The notes: generated by a model not told the origin, from the letters alone. A DNA stretch of 64,000 bases from Mucilaginibacter daejeonensis (GCF_020783335.1 NZ_CP086068.1:2852001-2916000), one strand, 5' to 3'. Numbered from the stretch's first letter, positions 38,482 to 48,006 are shown. Numbers and translations are program-made.

Positions 38482-38970
38482 TTACAATATATTCGATTTT
38501 AAATGATCGATGTGCCCTTTGATACCTTTACTTTTTCGTCCACCTAAAAGCTGCATCACGGCCGATGAAAGCAGACCGCCTACCAAATAATAAGCTACTG
38601 ATAATATTTTGGTCTCATTGGTCCGGTTACTGTGCTTGGGATCTAGGCCCATGGGTTCAGGTAACGCCACGGCGCCTATACCGGCAAGCGAACCTAATAC
38701 AGCGCCTTTAAGCAAGGTCTTCTCTGCCCCTATTCCAGCCGCAGCATAGTAAATGGTATTACTTAAGATATCTCCGGCCATGGTCAGCTTGTAAAGTGTG
38801 GCCTCATCCGGTTTCTCTACATTGAACTTATCTAAGATCTTCGTTAATGATTCCATGCCCAACAGATCCATGCGCGGGGCTTGTTTATCATACTTTTTAA
38901 CGATCTGGTGTATGACGGTTACGGCACAGGCACCTGCTAAACCTCCAACCAATGCATGTGTAGTTTTCAT
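38482..38970 (-). CDS. Membrane protein, unknown function
   Basis: 162 aa with about three hydrophobic segments: residues 3-22 (ALVGGLAGACAVTVI), 68-82 and 88-105 (GAVLGSLAGIGAVAL), and 127-145. It resembles the 145-aa protein at 5724-6161 in layout and Gly-rich turns. No family recognised. Confidence 0.6.
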   Translation of the reverse strand: MKTTHALVGGLAGACAVTVIHQIVKKYDKQAPRMDLLGMESLTKILDKFNVEKPDEATLYKLTMAGDILSNTIYYAAAGIGAEKTLLKGAVLGSLAGIGAVALPEPMGLDPKHSNRTNETKILSVAYYLVGGLLSSAVMQLLGGRKSKGIKGHIDHLKSNIL

Positions 38971-39067
38971 GATATCTTTTATTAACTAAAGGTTCATACC
39001 AGCGATTTTGTTCATACACCCATCTATTTTTCTATACTTGCAACGCATTGACCCATTTATACAGCAT

Positions 39068-40513
39068 ATGTCCATTCTTTCGCTACAGCACGTTACCATC
39101 AAACATCTTCAACATCAGTTGCTAACCGACATTGATCTTAATGTAAAAGATAAGCAACATTGGCTGTTGGTAGGTCCAAGTGGGTCGGGGAAGACGGTAC
39201 TGTTGAACGCCATGGCCGGGACCCTTAGGCCCAACCTTGGCAATGTGGAATACGACGATAACGTCAAAAAGCATATTTCGCTGGTCACCTCGAAACACCA
39301 TTTTAAGGATGTGACCAATACCAGTACTAACATATACTATCAGCAACGGTACAACTCGAGCGACCCTGATCAAACAGCCACCGCAGGTGAATATTTGCAA
39401 CAAAAAGCTGCCAGGCACTTCGGTTACTGGACCACTGATTTGGTTACCGAACTGTTGAACTTGCGGCCGTTGTTGCACAAAGAACTGATCAAGCTATCGA
39501 ACGGTGAGACCAAACGTTTACGACTGGCACACGCCCTGCTCGATCAGCCGAAATTGTTGCTGCTCGATGACCCATTGTCAGGTCTTGATCACGACACCCA
39601 GCAAAACTTTGATCATATCCTGCAAGCGATAATTGATCAGGGAACCACGGTGATCATGTCGGGCAGTGGTTTCGAGATACCTTCCCCCATCACCCACCTG
39701 GCCCTATTAGACAAGGGCTCCATCAGCAAGACCATGCCTGCCAGCGAATACGACCCTAATGCTGAGCTACCACCGATGAAGATCGAACGAGAGCGTATCG
39801 AGTCACTGGTTCACGATAGGCAGCTTGGCAAGTATGAGCACATTGTCAAGATGACCAATGTGAACATCCGTTACGGCGATAACCAGATACTGGATCAGGT
39901 GAATTGGATCATCACTCCCGGCGACCGTTGGGCCTTGTTCGGTCATAACGGCGCAGGTAAATCTACCTTGTTAAGTTTGATCAACGGCGATAACCCGCAG
40001 GCCTATGCTAACGACATCGTATTATTCGACAAGAAGCGCGGCAGCGGCGAAAGCATATGGGATATCAAAAAGAAGATAGGCTTTCTTTCACCCGAGCTTT
40101 ATCAATATTTCCCTAACGACCAGTCGGGCTTACAAGTAATAGAGTCGGGATTTTATGATACTCAGGGACTGTTCCGACCAAGCAGCCCGGCAAAGGCTAA
40201 CATCGCCAAGGAATGGATGAAGGCCTTACAGATAGACCAATATGCTCGCACGCTTCTTAAGCATATGCCGGCCAGCGTACAGCGATCATGTCTACTGGCC
40301 AGGGCGCTCATCAAGGTACCCGACCTGCTCATTCTCGACGAACCCTGCCAGGGCCTCGACAAGCAGCAGCGTATCCACTTTAACCAGGTGATAGATGTGA
40401 TCGCGGCCAGCACTCCGCTTACTATGATCTATGTTACACACTATGCCAACGAGCTACCATGTTGTGTTGACAAGGTGTTAAAGCTGGTCAAAGGCAAAGT
40501 AGTGAGCAGCTAA
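39068..40513 (+). CDS. Tandem ABC ATPase (ModF-like)
   Basis: 481 aa from ATG 39068. The earlier in-frame ATG at 39008 adds residues with no match to the ABC fold, and a -7-like box TATACTTG precedes 39068. Two nucleotide-binding domains: Walker A LVGPSGSGKTVLL near 34, signature KLSNGETKR near 142, Walker B LLLLDDPLSGLD; second set GHNGAGKSTLL near 300, and LLILDEPCQGLD. No membrane domain, as in E. coli ModF, where the function in molybdate-related biology is not settled. Single gene. Confidence 0.85.
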   Translation: MSILSLQHVTIKHLQHQLLTDIDLNVKDKQHWLLVGPSGSGKTVLLNAMAGTLRPNLGNVEYDDNVKKHISLVTSKHHFKDVTNTSTNIYYQQRYNSSDPDQTATAGEYLQQKAARHFGYWTTDLVTELLNLRPLLHKELIKLSNGETKRLRLAHALLDQPKLLLLDDPLSGLDHDTQQNFDHILQAIIDQGTTVIMSGSGFEIPSPITHLALLDKGSISKTMPASEYDPNAELPPMKIERERIESLVHDRQLGKYEHIVKMTNVNIRYGDNQILDQVNWIITPGDRWALFGHNGAGKSTLLSLINGDNPQAYANDIVLFDKKRGSGESIWDIKKKIGFLSPELYQYFPNDQSGLQVIESGFYDTQGLFRPSSPAKANIAKEWMKALQIDQYARTLLKHMPASVQRSCLLARALIKVPDLLILDEPCQGLDKQQRIHFNQVIDVIAASTPLTMIYVTHYANELPCCVDKVLKLVKGKVVSS

Positions 40514-40566
40514 CATCAGCACAACATCATATTAGCTGAGGGATTGGGTTTTTGCTGTATACAGGT

Positions 40567-40574
40567 TATCTTTG
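40567..40574 (+). promoter_or_regulatory. -7 box of mqnC, leaderless start
   Basis: TATCTTTG ends 3 nt before ATG 40578. A TTGG at 40544-40547 lies at the -33 position. Confidence 0.65.
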
Positions 40575-40577
40575 TGC

Positions 40578-41702
40578 ATGAATACTGCCGATCTGTTACA
40601 GCGCGCACTCCGGTTCGACTTTTTGAGCCATGAAGAGGGCGTTCACCTATACCACCACGCGACCACGCCTGAATTGATGTACGTTGCCAACGAGCTGCGC
40701 AAGATCCAGGTGCCCCACGGTAAGGTGACCTGGCAGATAGACCGTAACGTAAATACCACTAACGTTTGCATTGCCAATTGTAAGTTCTGCAATTTCTTTC
40801 GTCGCCCAGGTCACGAGGATAGCTACATTACCGATATTGAGACCTACAAAAGAAAGATCGAAGAGACCTTCCGTTACGGCGGCGACCAGCTTTTACTGCA
40901 AGGCGGCCACCACCCTGATCTGGGCCTTGCCTTTTACGTTGACCTATTCAAACAACTTAAAGAACTCTACCCTAACCTCAAACTGCACTCATTAGGTCCA
41001 CCCGAGATCGCTCACGTGTCAAAACTGGAAGGCATGAGCCACATCGATGTGCTTAGTGCCATGAAAGAGGCTGGCCTGGACTCCCTGCCAGGAGCGGGTG
41101 CCGAGATCCTAAATGATCGCGTTCGCCGCCTGATATCAAAAGGCAAGTGCGGTGGCAAGGAATGGCTGGACGTGATGCGTGCTGCACATAAGATCAACTT
41201 GCCTACTTCGGCTACTATGATGTTCGGCCACGTGGAGACCATTGAAGAGCGTTTTGAACACCTAGTTTGGATCCGTGAAGTGCAGTCAGAAAAACCTGAA
41301 GGAAATTACGGCTTCACTGCCTTTATTCCATGGCCATTCCAAGATGATGGCACACTACTGCGTAAAGTGCGTGGTATCACCAACAACGTCACAGGCGATG
41401 AGTATTTGCGCATGATCGCTTTGAGCCGTATCATGTTGCCTAACGTGAAGAACATTCAGGCCTCATGGCTTACCGTAGGTAAACAGGTAGCACAACTTTG
41501 TTTACATGCCGGCGCTAACGATTTTGGATCGATCATGATCGAGGAGAACGTCGTTTCCGCAGCGGGCGCACCGCACCGCTTTACCGCACAAGGCATCCAG
41601 AATTCCATCCTCGAAGCAGGTTTTGAACCGCAGCTACGCGACCAGCGTTACAACTGGCGCGAGATGCCTGAACAATTGGAAGAACAGGTGATCAATTATT
41701 GA
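40578..41702 (+). CDS. mqnC: Cyclic dehypoxanthinyl futalosine synthase (radical SAM)
   Basis: 374 aa. CxxxCxxC in CIANCKFC near residue 64 binds the radical-SAM cluster. Family blocks: GGDQLLLQGGHHPDLGL, LHSLGPPEI, DSLPGAGAEIL, SATMMFGHVET, GFTAFIPWPFQ and GANDFGSIMIEENVV. It acts in the futalosine route to menaquinone, which supplies the quinone for the nuo-encoded complex I. ATG 40578 fits the -7 box better than the in-frame TTG at 40572. Followed by a terminator. Confidence 0.93.
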   Translation: MNTADLLQRALRFDFLSHEEGVHLYHHATTPELMYVANELRKIQVPHGKVTWQIDRNVNTTNVCIANCKFCNFFRRPGHEDSYITDIETYKRKIEETFRYGGDQLLLQGGHHPDLGLAFYVDLFKQLKELYPNLKLHSLGPPEIAHVSKLEGMSHIDVLSAMKEAGLDSLPGAGAEILNDRVRRLISKGKCGGKEWLDVMRAAHKINLPTSATMMFGHVETIEERFEHLVWIREVQSEKPEGNYGFTAFIPWPFQDDGTLLRKVRGITNNVTGDEYLRMIALSRIMLPNVKNIQASWLTVGKQVAQLCLHAGANDFGSIMIEENVVSAAGAPHRFTAQGIQNSILEAGFEPQLRDQRYNWREMPEQLEEQVINY

Positions 41703-41719
41703 TCCATCTACATAAACAA

Positions 41720-41756
41720 AAAGCGGCGATACCATCAGGCATCGCCGCTTTTTTAT
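41720..41756 (+). terminator. Terminator after mqnC
   Basis: AAAGCGGCGAT pairs with ATCGCCGCTTT around a 10-base loop, then T run. It may also serve the convergent gene at 41772. Confidence 0.85.
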
Positions 41757-41771
41757 TATATTGAACTTCGA

Positions 41772-42683
41772 TTAGCGTAAGAAGTTAACAAGGATATTGT
41801 TCACCACGTCAGCGCTGGTCAATGGTTCGTCAAATGCTTCTGAAGCAGCTTTCGCACTACCGAATGACGTTAAATTAACACCAGCTTGTGAGGTTTGGTT
41901 ATCATTAGCGTATATCGGGTTAGTTGCAGCAGTAGCAGCTGATGATACGGTGATCGCACTTGCAGTAGTACCGTCGCCAGTAATCCATGGGCGGAAGTCG
42001 GCAGTTACTGAGCTTGATGCACGCAGGGTACGTAAACGACGCAGGTAAGCGGCGTGACGAGCCTCAACTGAGTGAATGTTCAAAGCAGCGGTCAGTACCA
42101 CTTGGTTACCTTTCAGGAAACCTGCCTGGCCTTTGTATGCACGTACGCCGGTATCCTCAAATGCCTGAGCGGTTGCCAGGAAGATCGGATAGCTGCTGAA
42201 TACAGTAGCGAACGGGCCGTTACCAGCACCTTTAGCACCCGAAAAGTCGAAGCTTGCTGATACGGTACCGGTAGTGATCGCGTTGGTAGAGCGGGCTTTG
42301 TTAGCTGCTGATACGTTCGCGTCGGTCAGTACCGATTTGATGAAGTTAACGTGGTTGTTCTCATCGGCCTGGATCAATTTGATCGCATCAAGGTCACCTG
42401 ATGGGATACCGATCTCACCGGCACGAGCTACCGCAGTGTTATAAAAACAAGCTTCGGTCAGCTCAGCGGTCAATGCAAAGTTCAACACATCATTTACCGA
42501 AGGGTTGGCTGATTGACCGTAGGCTTTCTTGAACAAGGTACTAAATGCGAATGGCAAGGCGGCAACCGCTACTTTTGAACCAAAGCTGGTGATGTTCTTG
42601 ATGGCCGAACGGCGCGGGCTTACCCTGTCTGCAAATTCTGGATCTGCCGCCTGTATATCTGATATTAAATTAAGTAAATTCAT
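41772..42683 (-). CDS. Ferritin-like domain protein, probable Tat export
   Basis: 303 aa. RR at residues 24-25 (SPRRSAIKN) and a following hydrophobic stretch suggest a Tat signal. The body has ferritin-like helices with conserved acid/His pairs (LNFALTAELTEACFYNTAV, LIQADENNHVNFIKSVL) and HSVEARHAAYLRRLRTL. This is the PCC13-62/DUF4439 desiccation-associated group. Metal binding is inferred. It follows its paralogue at 43409 with a 33-nt gap. Confidence 0.85.
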   Translation of the reverse strand: MNLLNLISDIQAADPEFADRVSPRRSAIKNITSFGSKVAVAALPFAFSTLFKKAYGQSANPSVNDVLNFALTAELTEACFYNTAVARAGEIGIPSGDLDAIKLIQADENNHVNFIKSVLTDANVSAANKARSTNAITTGTVSASFDFSGAKGAGNGPFATVFSSYPIFLATAQAFEDTGVRAYKGQAGFLKGNQVVLTAALNIHSVEARHAAYLRRLRTLRASSSVTADFRPWITGDGTTASAITVSSAATAATNPIYANDNQTSQAGVNLTSFGSAKAASEAFDEPLTSADVVNNILVNFLR

Positions 42684-42716
42684 GACTGTAAATTCTTATT
42701 TATTGAGGTTATCGGA

Positions 42717-43409
42717 TCAGGCGCCTAAAGCTGGTGAAGCTAACGGCAGACCGCTAATGAACTGGTTGGCTTGCGCCAGAACTTGTTTAGGGGTTTGTGA
42801 TTTTTCCAAACCTGTAGACATGTCAAGGATGGTACTATCGGCAAGGTTTTGACCTAACAAGTTGCGGATCAACGCAGCATGACGGGCCTCAACCGATACG
42901 ATCTTACCGGCCAACACTAAATAATCGGTGGTTTGGATCATGTAACCCACGCCATTGTAGGCAGCTACACCAAGGTCCTCAAAAGTTTTTGCAGCACCCA
43001 GAACCGAAGCACGATCAGCGAAGTTGATCTTCGAGAAGTTAGGGGTTAGGCCCGGGATAGCGTTACCGGCCAAAGCTGCTTTAAAGAATTCACGGTGGAT
43101 CACTTCGTGATCACGGATGTCGGTCAACAGGTTACGCTCTTCGGTAGTGATGCCTGAGTAAGGTGAGCTTAATACCTGTACGTAGAACGCTGCCTCTAAC
43201 TGCTCAAGAGCATAAGCATAGTTCAATACGGCAATGTCACCGGTACCAAGATCAACGGATGTTGGATCGTTGGCAGTAACGTAAGGATCATGACAGGCTG
43301 CAGTTGCTAAAACACCTGCGGCAACAGCTCCTGCACCGGCAAACTTCAAGAACGAACGTCTGTGCATACCTTTGCCAGCAAGAACTTCATCTTGTGTTGT
43401 TGTTTTCAT
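42717..43409 (-). CDS. Ferritin-like domain protein, Tat lipoprotein
   Basis: 230 aa. A twin-Arg motif (RRSFLKFAG, residues 17-25) precedes a lipobox-like Cys in ATAAC near residue 39. The ferritin-like helices carry NYAYALEQLEAAFYVQVL, IRDHEVIHREFFKAAL and VSVEARHAALIRNLL. Paralogue of the next gene, with which it probably forms an operon. Both would fold in the cytoplasm with metal before export. Confidence 0.85.
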   Translation of the reverse strand: MKTTTQDEVLAGKGMHRRSFLKFAGAGAVAAGVLATAACHDPYVTANDPTSVDLGTGDIAVLNYAYALEQLEAAFYVQVLSSPYSGITTEERNLLTDIRDHEVIHREFFKAALAGNAIPGLTPNFSKINFADRASVLGAAKTFEDLGVAAYNGVGYMIQTTDYLVLAGKIVSVEARHAALIRNLLGQNLADSTILDMSTGLEKSQTPKQVLAQANQFISGLPLASPALGA

Positions 43410-43505
43410 AAGTAAATCAGTTAATAAAAAGTTTATTAGATCGTTAATACTACAATGTACGGAACTTTAAGTTTCGTGGTTTTCGCAAAATCTTTACATT
43501 TCGTT

Positions 43506-43513
43506 TACTTTTG
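43506..43513 (+). promoter_or_regulatory. -7 box of scpB, leaderless start
   Basis: TACTTTTG ends 4 nt before ATG 43518. The -33 region does not match TTTG. Confidence 0.55.
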
Positions 43514-43517
43514 TAAA

Positions 43518-44078
43518 ATGACTGGTTTAGAACAGGATATCGAGGCATTGATCTTCGCTTCCGAACACGGTATCAGGCCCGAAGAGATCATGTATTGTTT
43601 ACAGGCCGCTCACGGTATCGAAATGAACGATGACGACGTAACGCAAGCTATCGCCAACATTCAAAAACGATATTCAGACGCTTCTTTAGCCATAGAGTGT
43701 GTCAGAATCAACAGTGGCTACCAGTTCCTCACCAAAAAGGCACATCACCAGGTGATCGCCCAGTTGCAAATGCAGCGCTCGAAAAAGAAATTGAGCCAGG
43801 CGGCTTTGGAGACCCTGGCCATCATTGCCTATAAGCAGCCCGTCACCAAAGTTGATATAGAACAGATACGTGGCGTGAATTGCGATTACTCTATACAAAA
43901 ACTACTGGAAAAGGAACTGATCGTGATCGCCGGCAAGGCCGAAACGGTAGGCAAACCGCTACTATACGCTACAAGCCATCTTTTTGCCGACCACATGGGT
44001 ATCAACAGCATCAACGACCTCCCGGCCCTGGCCGAACTGAGCAGCCCGGCAAATAGCATTGGAAATGAGCAGGAATAA
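43518..44078 (+). CDS. scpB: Segregation and condensation protein B
   Basis: 186 aa from ATG 43518. The earlier in-frame start at 43455 is upstream of the -7 box. Two winged-helix domains, with LEQDIEALIFASEHGI at the start and ALETLAIIAYKQPVTKVDIEQIRGVN as the hallmark of the second domain. It works with SMC and ScpA in chromosome condensation; those genes are not in the window. The last 20 residues are a divergent tail. Confidence 0.93.
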   Translation: MTGLEQDIEALIFASEHGIRPEEIMYCLQAAHGIEMNDDDVTQAIANIQKRYSDASLAIECVRINSGYQFLTKKAHHQVIAQLQMQRSKKKLSQAALETLAIIAYKQPVTKVDIEQIRGVNCDYSIQKLLEKELIVIAGKAETVGKPLLYATSHLFADHMGINSINDLPALAELSSPANSIGNEQE

Positions 44079-44199
44079 TTTTTTTGCGCACTTTTACTGC
44101 AAGTGATCTTTTATTATTTTTGAGGTACGAACTAACGATGACAACCTTGATGGGCCAGTCCTATCATCAGAACAAAGTATCAAACCAAAAAATTCTCCC

Positions 44200-44400
44200 A
44201 TGCAAACGCCTAAAAAAACTGCCAGCGCAAGCACTTCCCCTAAGGGCGGATCATTAAAGGACTCGGCCGATGATCCGGCTGAGCGGAAGCGTTTTAATGA
44301 CGATGACGACTTTGACGATCTTGACGACGAAACTTTAGAAGACCTGGACTACGACAATGCCAGCCGCTTCGATGATGATGACGACGACGACGATTATTAA
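44200..44400 (+). CDS. Very acidic small protein
   Basis: 66 aa. A basic, Ser/Thr/Lys-rich first third is followed by a run of Asp/Glu: DDDDFDDLDDETLEDLDYD and a last stretch of eight Asp before the C-terminal Tyr. No fold or family recognised. A -7 box TATTTTTG at 44115-44122 gives a leader of about 75 nt. Followed by a terminator. Conserved small acidic proteins next to scpB would support it as real. Confidence 0.55.
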   Translation: MQTPKKTASASTSPKGGSLKDSADDPAERKRFNDDDDFDDLDDETLEDLDYDNASRFDDDDDDDDY

Positions 44401-44427
44401 GATCATCATGATAAAATATTGAATTAC

Positions 44428-44461
44428 AGCATCGCGGACCGTGTACTGCGATGCTTTTTTA
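44428..44461 (+). terminator. Terminator after the acidic protein gene
   Basis: AGCATCGC pairs with GCGATGCT around a 12-base loop, then six T. Confidence 0.75.
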
Positions 44462-44484
44462 TTTAGCTACCTTCCACATCGCCC

Positions 44485-45606
44485 ATGACCATTACTCAAG
44501 TAACCGATAAACGCACCCAAAACGCCTTTTTAGATACGGCCCGGTATATCTACCGTGATGACCCGAACTGGATATGCCCGCTCGACAACGATATTGAGGC
44601 GGTTTTCGACTCGTCCAAAAACCCGTTCTTTGCGTTCGGTAAGGCCGTGCGGTGGATACTGACCGATGATGCAGGCCGGCCGTTAGGTCGTGTAGCTGCC
44701 TTTGTGAACGAGAAGAAGGCCTATAATTACGAGCAACCTACCGGTGGCTTGGGCTTTTTTGAGTGCGTAGATGATCAAAAGGCTGCCTTCTTATTATTCG
44801 ATACCGCCAAGGCTTGGTTGCAGCAGCAGGGCATGCAGGCCATGGATGGCCCGATCAATTTTGGTGAGAACGATATGTTTTGGGGTTTACTGATCGATGG
44901 TTTTGTGCCGCAGTCATACGGTATGAACTATAACCCACCGTATTATAAAAAGTTCTTTGATGATTATGGCTTCATTACTCAGTACGAGCAGATCACCAAC
45001 CACATTGATGCGCATAAGCCTTTTCCTGAGCGTTTTACCAAGATAGCTAATTGGGTGTCGCAAAAGCCGGGCTACCGTTTTGAGCACCTCCGTAAAGGCG
45101 AGATCGACCGGTTCGCGGCCGATTTTATGGAGATCTACAACGATGCCTGGAGAGATTTTGAGAACTTCGTCCCTATCAAGCGGGAGACCATCTTAGAGAC
45201 CTTTCGTAAGATGAAGATGATCATGGATGAGAACCTGATCTGGTTTTCGTACGTGGATAATGAGCCAGCGGCATTTGTAGTGGTACTGCCCGATGCCAAC
45301 CAAATGATCAAAACCCTTAACGGCAAACTCACGCTGATCAACAAACTTAAATTCTTGTACTACCGCTGGAAAGGCGTTAACCGCATGAGGGCCGTGGTAA
45401 TGGGTACCAAGACCAAGTTCCAAAAGCACGGGCTTGAATCGGCAATGTTCATTAAATTAAAAGAGTATGTGCTTTCGCTTAAACAGTACGATGAGATGGA
45501 ACTCTCGTGGGTTGGCGATTTTAACGAGAAGATGATCGCCCTGCATGAGGCGATGGGTGGCGTGTTCGGCAAGAAGCATGCGACCATGCGCTACATCTTT
45601 AGGTAG
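44485..45606 (+). CDS. GNAT-like N-acetyltransferase domain protein
   Basis: 373 aa soluble protein. The N-terminal part has FLDTARYIYRDDPNWICPLD and FVNEKKAYNYEQPTGGLGFFEC; the middle has MDGPINFGENDMFWGLLIDGF. A GNAT-like core lies at 225-370 (FVVVLPDAN, GVNRMRAVVMGTKTKFQKHGLESAMFIKL). It is a member of a conserved Bacteroidota family related to E. coli YghO, without known substrate. Preceded by a terminator, so monocistronic. Confidence 0.7.
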   Translation: MTITQVTDKRTQNAFLDTARYIYRDDPNWICPLDNDIEAVFDSSKNPFFAFGKAVRWILTDDAGRPLGRVAAFVNEKKAYNYEQPTGGLGFFECVDDQKAAFLLFDTAKAWLQQQGMQAMDGPINFGENDMFWGLLIDGFVPQSYGMNYNPPYYKKFFDDYGFITQYEQITNHIDAHKPFPERFTKIANWVSQKPGYRFEHLRKGEIDRFAADFMEIYNDAWRDFENFVPIKRETILETFRKMKMIMDENLIWFSYVDNEPAAFVVVLPDANQMIKTLNGKLTLINKLKFLYYRWKGVNRMRAVVMGTKTKFQKHGLESAMFIKLKEYVLSLKQYDEMELSWVGDFNEKMIALHEAMGGVFGKKHATMRYIFR

Positions 45607-45710
45607 CCTGTCTACCACTTGAAGTACTGACAATGATCTGCCATTTTCGTAAAAAGAAGGCTGATCAGATGCTCATCGCGGCTTTGGAACACAAATACTC
45701 GGTTATTTGA

Positions 45711-45873
45711 GTGTTACATTTTGGCCTAAATGCGTTACAAAAGGTGTTACATTCTCACATTTTGTTGTTTTTTTTGAAAAAGTTGGTTTTTTATGAAATT
45801 CGTAACGACCAAAAGTGGGGAAATTTGAGGAATTCTGTTACATCAATGTAACACCATCTCAATACACTAAGTA
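45711..45873 (-). repeat. TGTAACA-rich dispersed element, copy 2
   Basis: Inverted copy of the element at 20511-20677, about 163 bases. Read on the minus strand it gives ACTTAGTGTA, a TGTTACA/TGTAACA palindrome, AGAATTCC, TTTCCCCACTTTT and CCAACTTTTTCAA. Three TGTAAC direct copies 12 and 21 nt apart then follow (the middle one TGTAACG). The rest of 45607-46006 contains nothing else recognised. Confidence 0.8.
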
Positions 45874-46006
45874 GATACTCAGCATGGAAATTAACGGCTT
45901 ACTTAACGCCATCATCGAGAGATGAAATGAGCAAGTGACCACAACATGTGATATCTTATGCTTATAGCACGATCAAGGTTGCTTAAGAAGAAAAAATAGT
46001 AAAATT

Positions 46007-46040
46007 AAAGCCGGTAAATATTAAATACTTACCGGCTTTT
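46007..46040 (-). terminator. Terminator after the XRE regulator
   Basis: AAAGCCGGTAA pairs with TTACCGGCTTT with an 11-base AT loop. It lies just past the stop of the minus-strand gene at 46047. Confidence 0.75.
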
Positions 46041-46046
46041 GTATGC

Positions 46047-46388
46047 TTAGGCTGTTGCCTTGCTTTGGCGTAATTCTTCGAACAGCTCTATTACCTTTTT
46101 CTGCAGATCGATCACCTCGGTCTCGCGGTCCATCAGCTTCTTGTTCACGTTCTCCAACTCGTTAACGTACTTTTGCTCGTACTCAGCGTCGTTGAAGGTC
46201 AGCAACTGAACTACCGACATCTCAAACAAATTAGCTATTTGCTCCAGTCGGGACAGGTTGATGTCTGTGATACCGGTCTCGATCTTCGAGAATGCCGGAA
46301 TAGAGATATCAAGTCTTTTGGCTACATCTTCCTGGCTCCAACCCTTTTGGTGCCTCAATAGTCTAATTTTTTTGCCCAGTGTTTTCAT
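46047..46388 (-). CDS. XRE-family DNA-binding protein with coiled coil
   Basis: 113 aa. HTH_3 domain at residues 5-62 (LGKKIRLLRHQKGWSQEDVAKRL, FSKIETGITDINLSRLEQIA), then a heptad-repeat helix from about 70 to 108 likely used for oligomerisation. No effector domain. The target is unknown. Divergent genes are not adjacent; it has its own terminator. Confidence 0.9.
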   Translation of the reverse strand: MKTLGKKIRLLRHQKGWSQEDVAKRLDISIPAFSKIETGITDINLSRLEQIANLFEMSVVQLLTFNDAEYEQKYVNELENVNKKLMDRETEVIDLQKKVIELFEELRQSKATA

Positions 46389-46465
46389 CTTTTAATTTAA
46401 GGATAGGGGTTTCTCAATAGTTAATAAAGTTACAATAATATTTGAATATATGAATTATCTTTTAT

Positions 46466-47821
46466 TTATTTTAATAAACCATTAGATAACCCATTTAGGT
46501 CGATACCACCAAAGTTGCCAGAGCTCATCAAAAGCAGGTTCTTGCTTGTCAGATCCTGGCTTAAAATGTAGCTCTTCAATGCATCAGGATCATTAAAGAA
46601 CAGCAAGTCATCTCGGTCAAAAGCGCTCTTGACCACCGATTCGTCATAAGGCTCCATCTTTTTTTGTACAAAGGTTTGCGCATCAATGAAAACTACGGCC
46701 GTATCAGCCTCGTCCATACAACCTGCATATTCGCTCAAAAAATCCTTGTTCAAGCTGCTGAAGGTATGCAGCTCCATACATGCCAGCAATCCGCGATGCG
46801 GGAACTGCGACTTTACGGCCTGTATAGTGGCCCTCAGTTTAGATGGCGAATGCGCGAAGTCCTTATAAATATTGGTCACCTCGTTCTTGCCCAGCAGCTC
46901 TAAACGGCGTGCCGCACCCTTAAAGGTGAGCATGCTATTGTAGTAATCGGCAGCGCTGATGCCCAACTCACCGCAAATGCTGCGAGCTGCTTCGAGGTTA
47001 AGCAGGTTATGCTCGCCAAACACCTGTAGCGGATATTTATTATCCTCGTAAACGACCGACGTGATACCATTGACCACCTCATACTCGGGTAGTTGATAGG
47101 CGGTCTTGGTCACCGGTGAATTATTCGCTTCGATCAGCTTGTTCAGCACCTCATCGTTACCGGCATAGAAAACGCTTCCACCGGGCTCGATGGTGCGGAT
47201 GAATATCTCGAACTGTTCGGTATAATCTTCAAAAGTTGGGAACACGTTGATGTGATCCCAGGCTATACCGCTGATCACCGCAAGGTTGGCCTTATACAAA
47301 TGGAATTTAGGGCGGCGGTCTATGGGCGATGACAGGTATTCGTCTCCTTCGATCACGATCAGCGGAGCATCGCTCAACTGTACCATGGTATCAAAGCCCT
47401 CCAATTGTGCGCCTACCAGGTAATCAAAAGTTTTGCCGGCCGCTTGTAAGGCATGCAGTACCATAGAGGTAATGGTCGTCTTACCGTGGCTCCCTCCTAT
47501 CACTACACGCAGTTTGTCTTTCGACTGTTCGTAAACGTATTCAGGGTATGAATAGATCTTGAGACCCAGCTCCTGCGCTTTAAGCAGTTCAGGGTTATCT
47601 ATACGGGCGTGCATACCCAGTATCACAGCGTCAATGTCGGTGGTCAGCTTTTCAGGGTACCAACCGGTACTTTCAGGTAATATGCCGTGTTTAGCCAAAC
47701 GTGAGATGGATGGCTCAAATAACACATCATCAGAACCGGTGACTTGAAAACCTTTTTTACTTAACGCAATAGCCAGGTTGTGCATAGCGCTACCACCGAT
47801 GGCTATAAAATGTACCCTCAT
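46466..47821 (-). CDS. mpl: Mur ligase family protein (Mpl-like peptidoglycan recycling ligase)
   Basis: 451 aa from ATG 47821; the longer frame to 47854 adds 11 residues with no family match. It has MurC/Mpl features: HFIAIGGSAMHNLAIALSKKG at the N-terminus, ATP loop VIGGSHGKTTITSMVL near 105, VIEGDEYLSSPID, and FKGAARRLELLG. FAHSPSKL replaces the FVHHPTE-like block of MurC. Mpl adds the recycled tripeptide to UDP-MurNAc. I prefer Mpl to MurC because of IAWDHINVFPTFEDY and the SPxK variant, but confidence in the exact enzyme is moderate. Confidence 0.85.
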   Translation of the reverse strand: MRVHFIAIGGSAMHNLAIALSKKGFQVTGSDDVLFEPSISRLAKHGILPESTGWYPEKLTTDIDAVILGMHARIDNPELLKAQELGLKIYSYPEYVYEQSKDKLRVVIGGSHGKTTITSMVLHALQAAGKTFDYLVGAQLEGFDTMVQLSDAPLIVIEGDEYLSSPIDRRPKFHLYKANLAVISGIAWDHINVFPTFEDYTEQFEIFIRTIEPGGSVFYAGNDEVLNKLIEANNSPVTKTAYQLPEYEVVNGITSVVYEDNKYPLQVFGEHNLLNLEAARSICGELGISAADYYNSMLTFKGAARRLELLGKNEVTNIYKDFAHSPSKLRATIQAVKSQFPHRGLLACMELHTFSSLNKDFLSEYAGCMDEADTAVVFIDAQTFVQKKMEPYDESVVKSAFDRDDLLFFNDPDALKSYILSQDLTSKNLLLMSSGNFGGIDLNGLSNGLLK

Positions 47822-48006
47822 GTAAAGCTTAAAGAAAATAGAAGTGTTGCACAAATAAAAGCAAAAAGCCGCAAGTGTTCAAATAAACTTGTTATTAAAA
47901 ATGCATATAAACAAGTTAATTTTATATGCGGCCATATTAACCTTTAGCAGAATTATAATTCGTTTGTCATACCGCATAAAAACTTAGTTTTTGGCCGAAC
48001 ACTACT

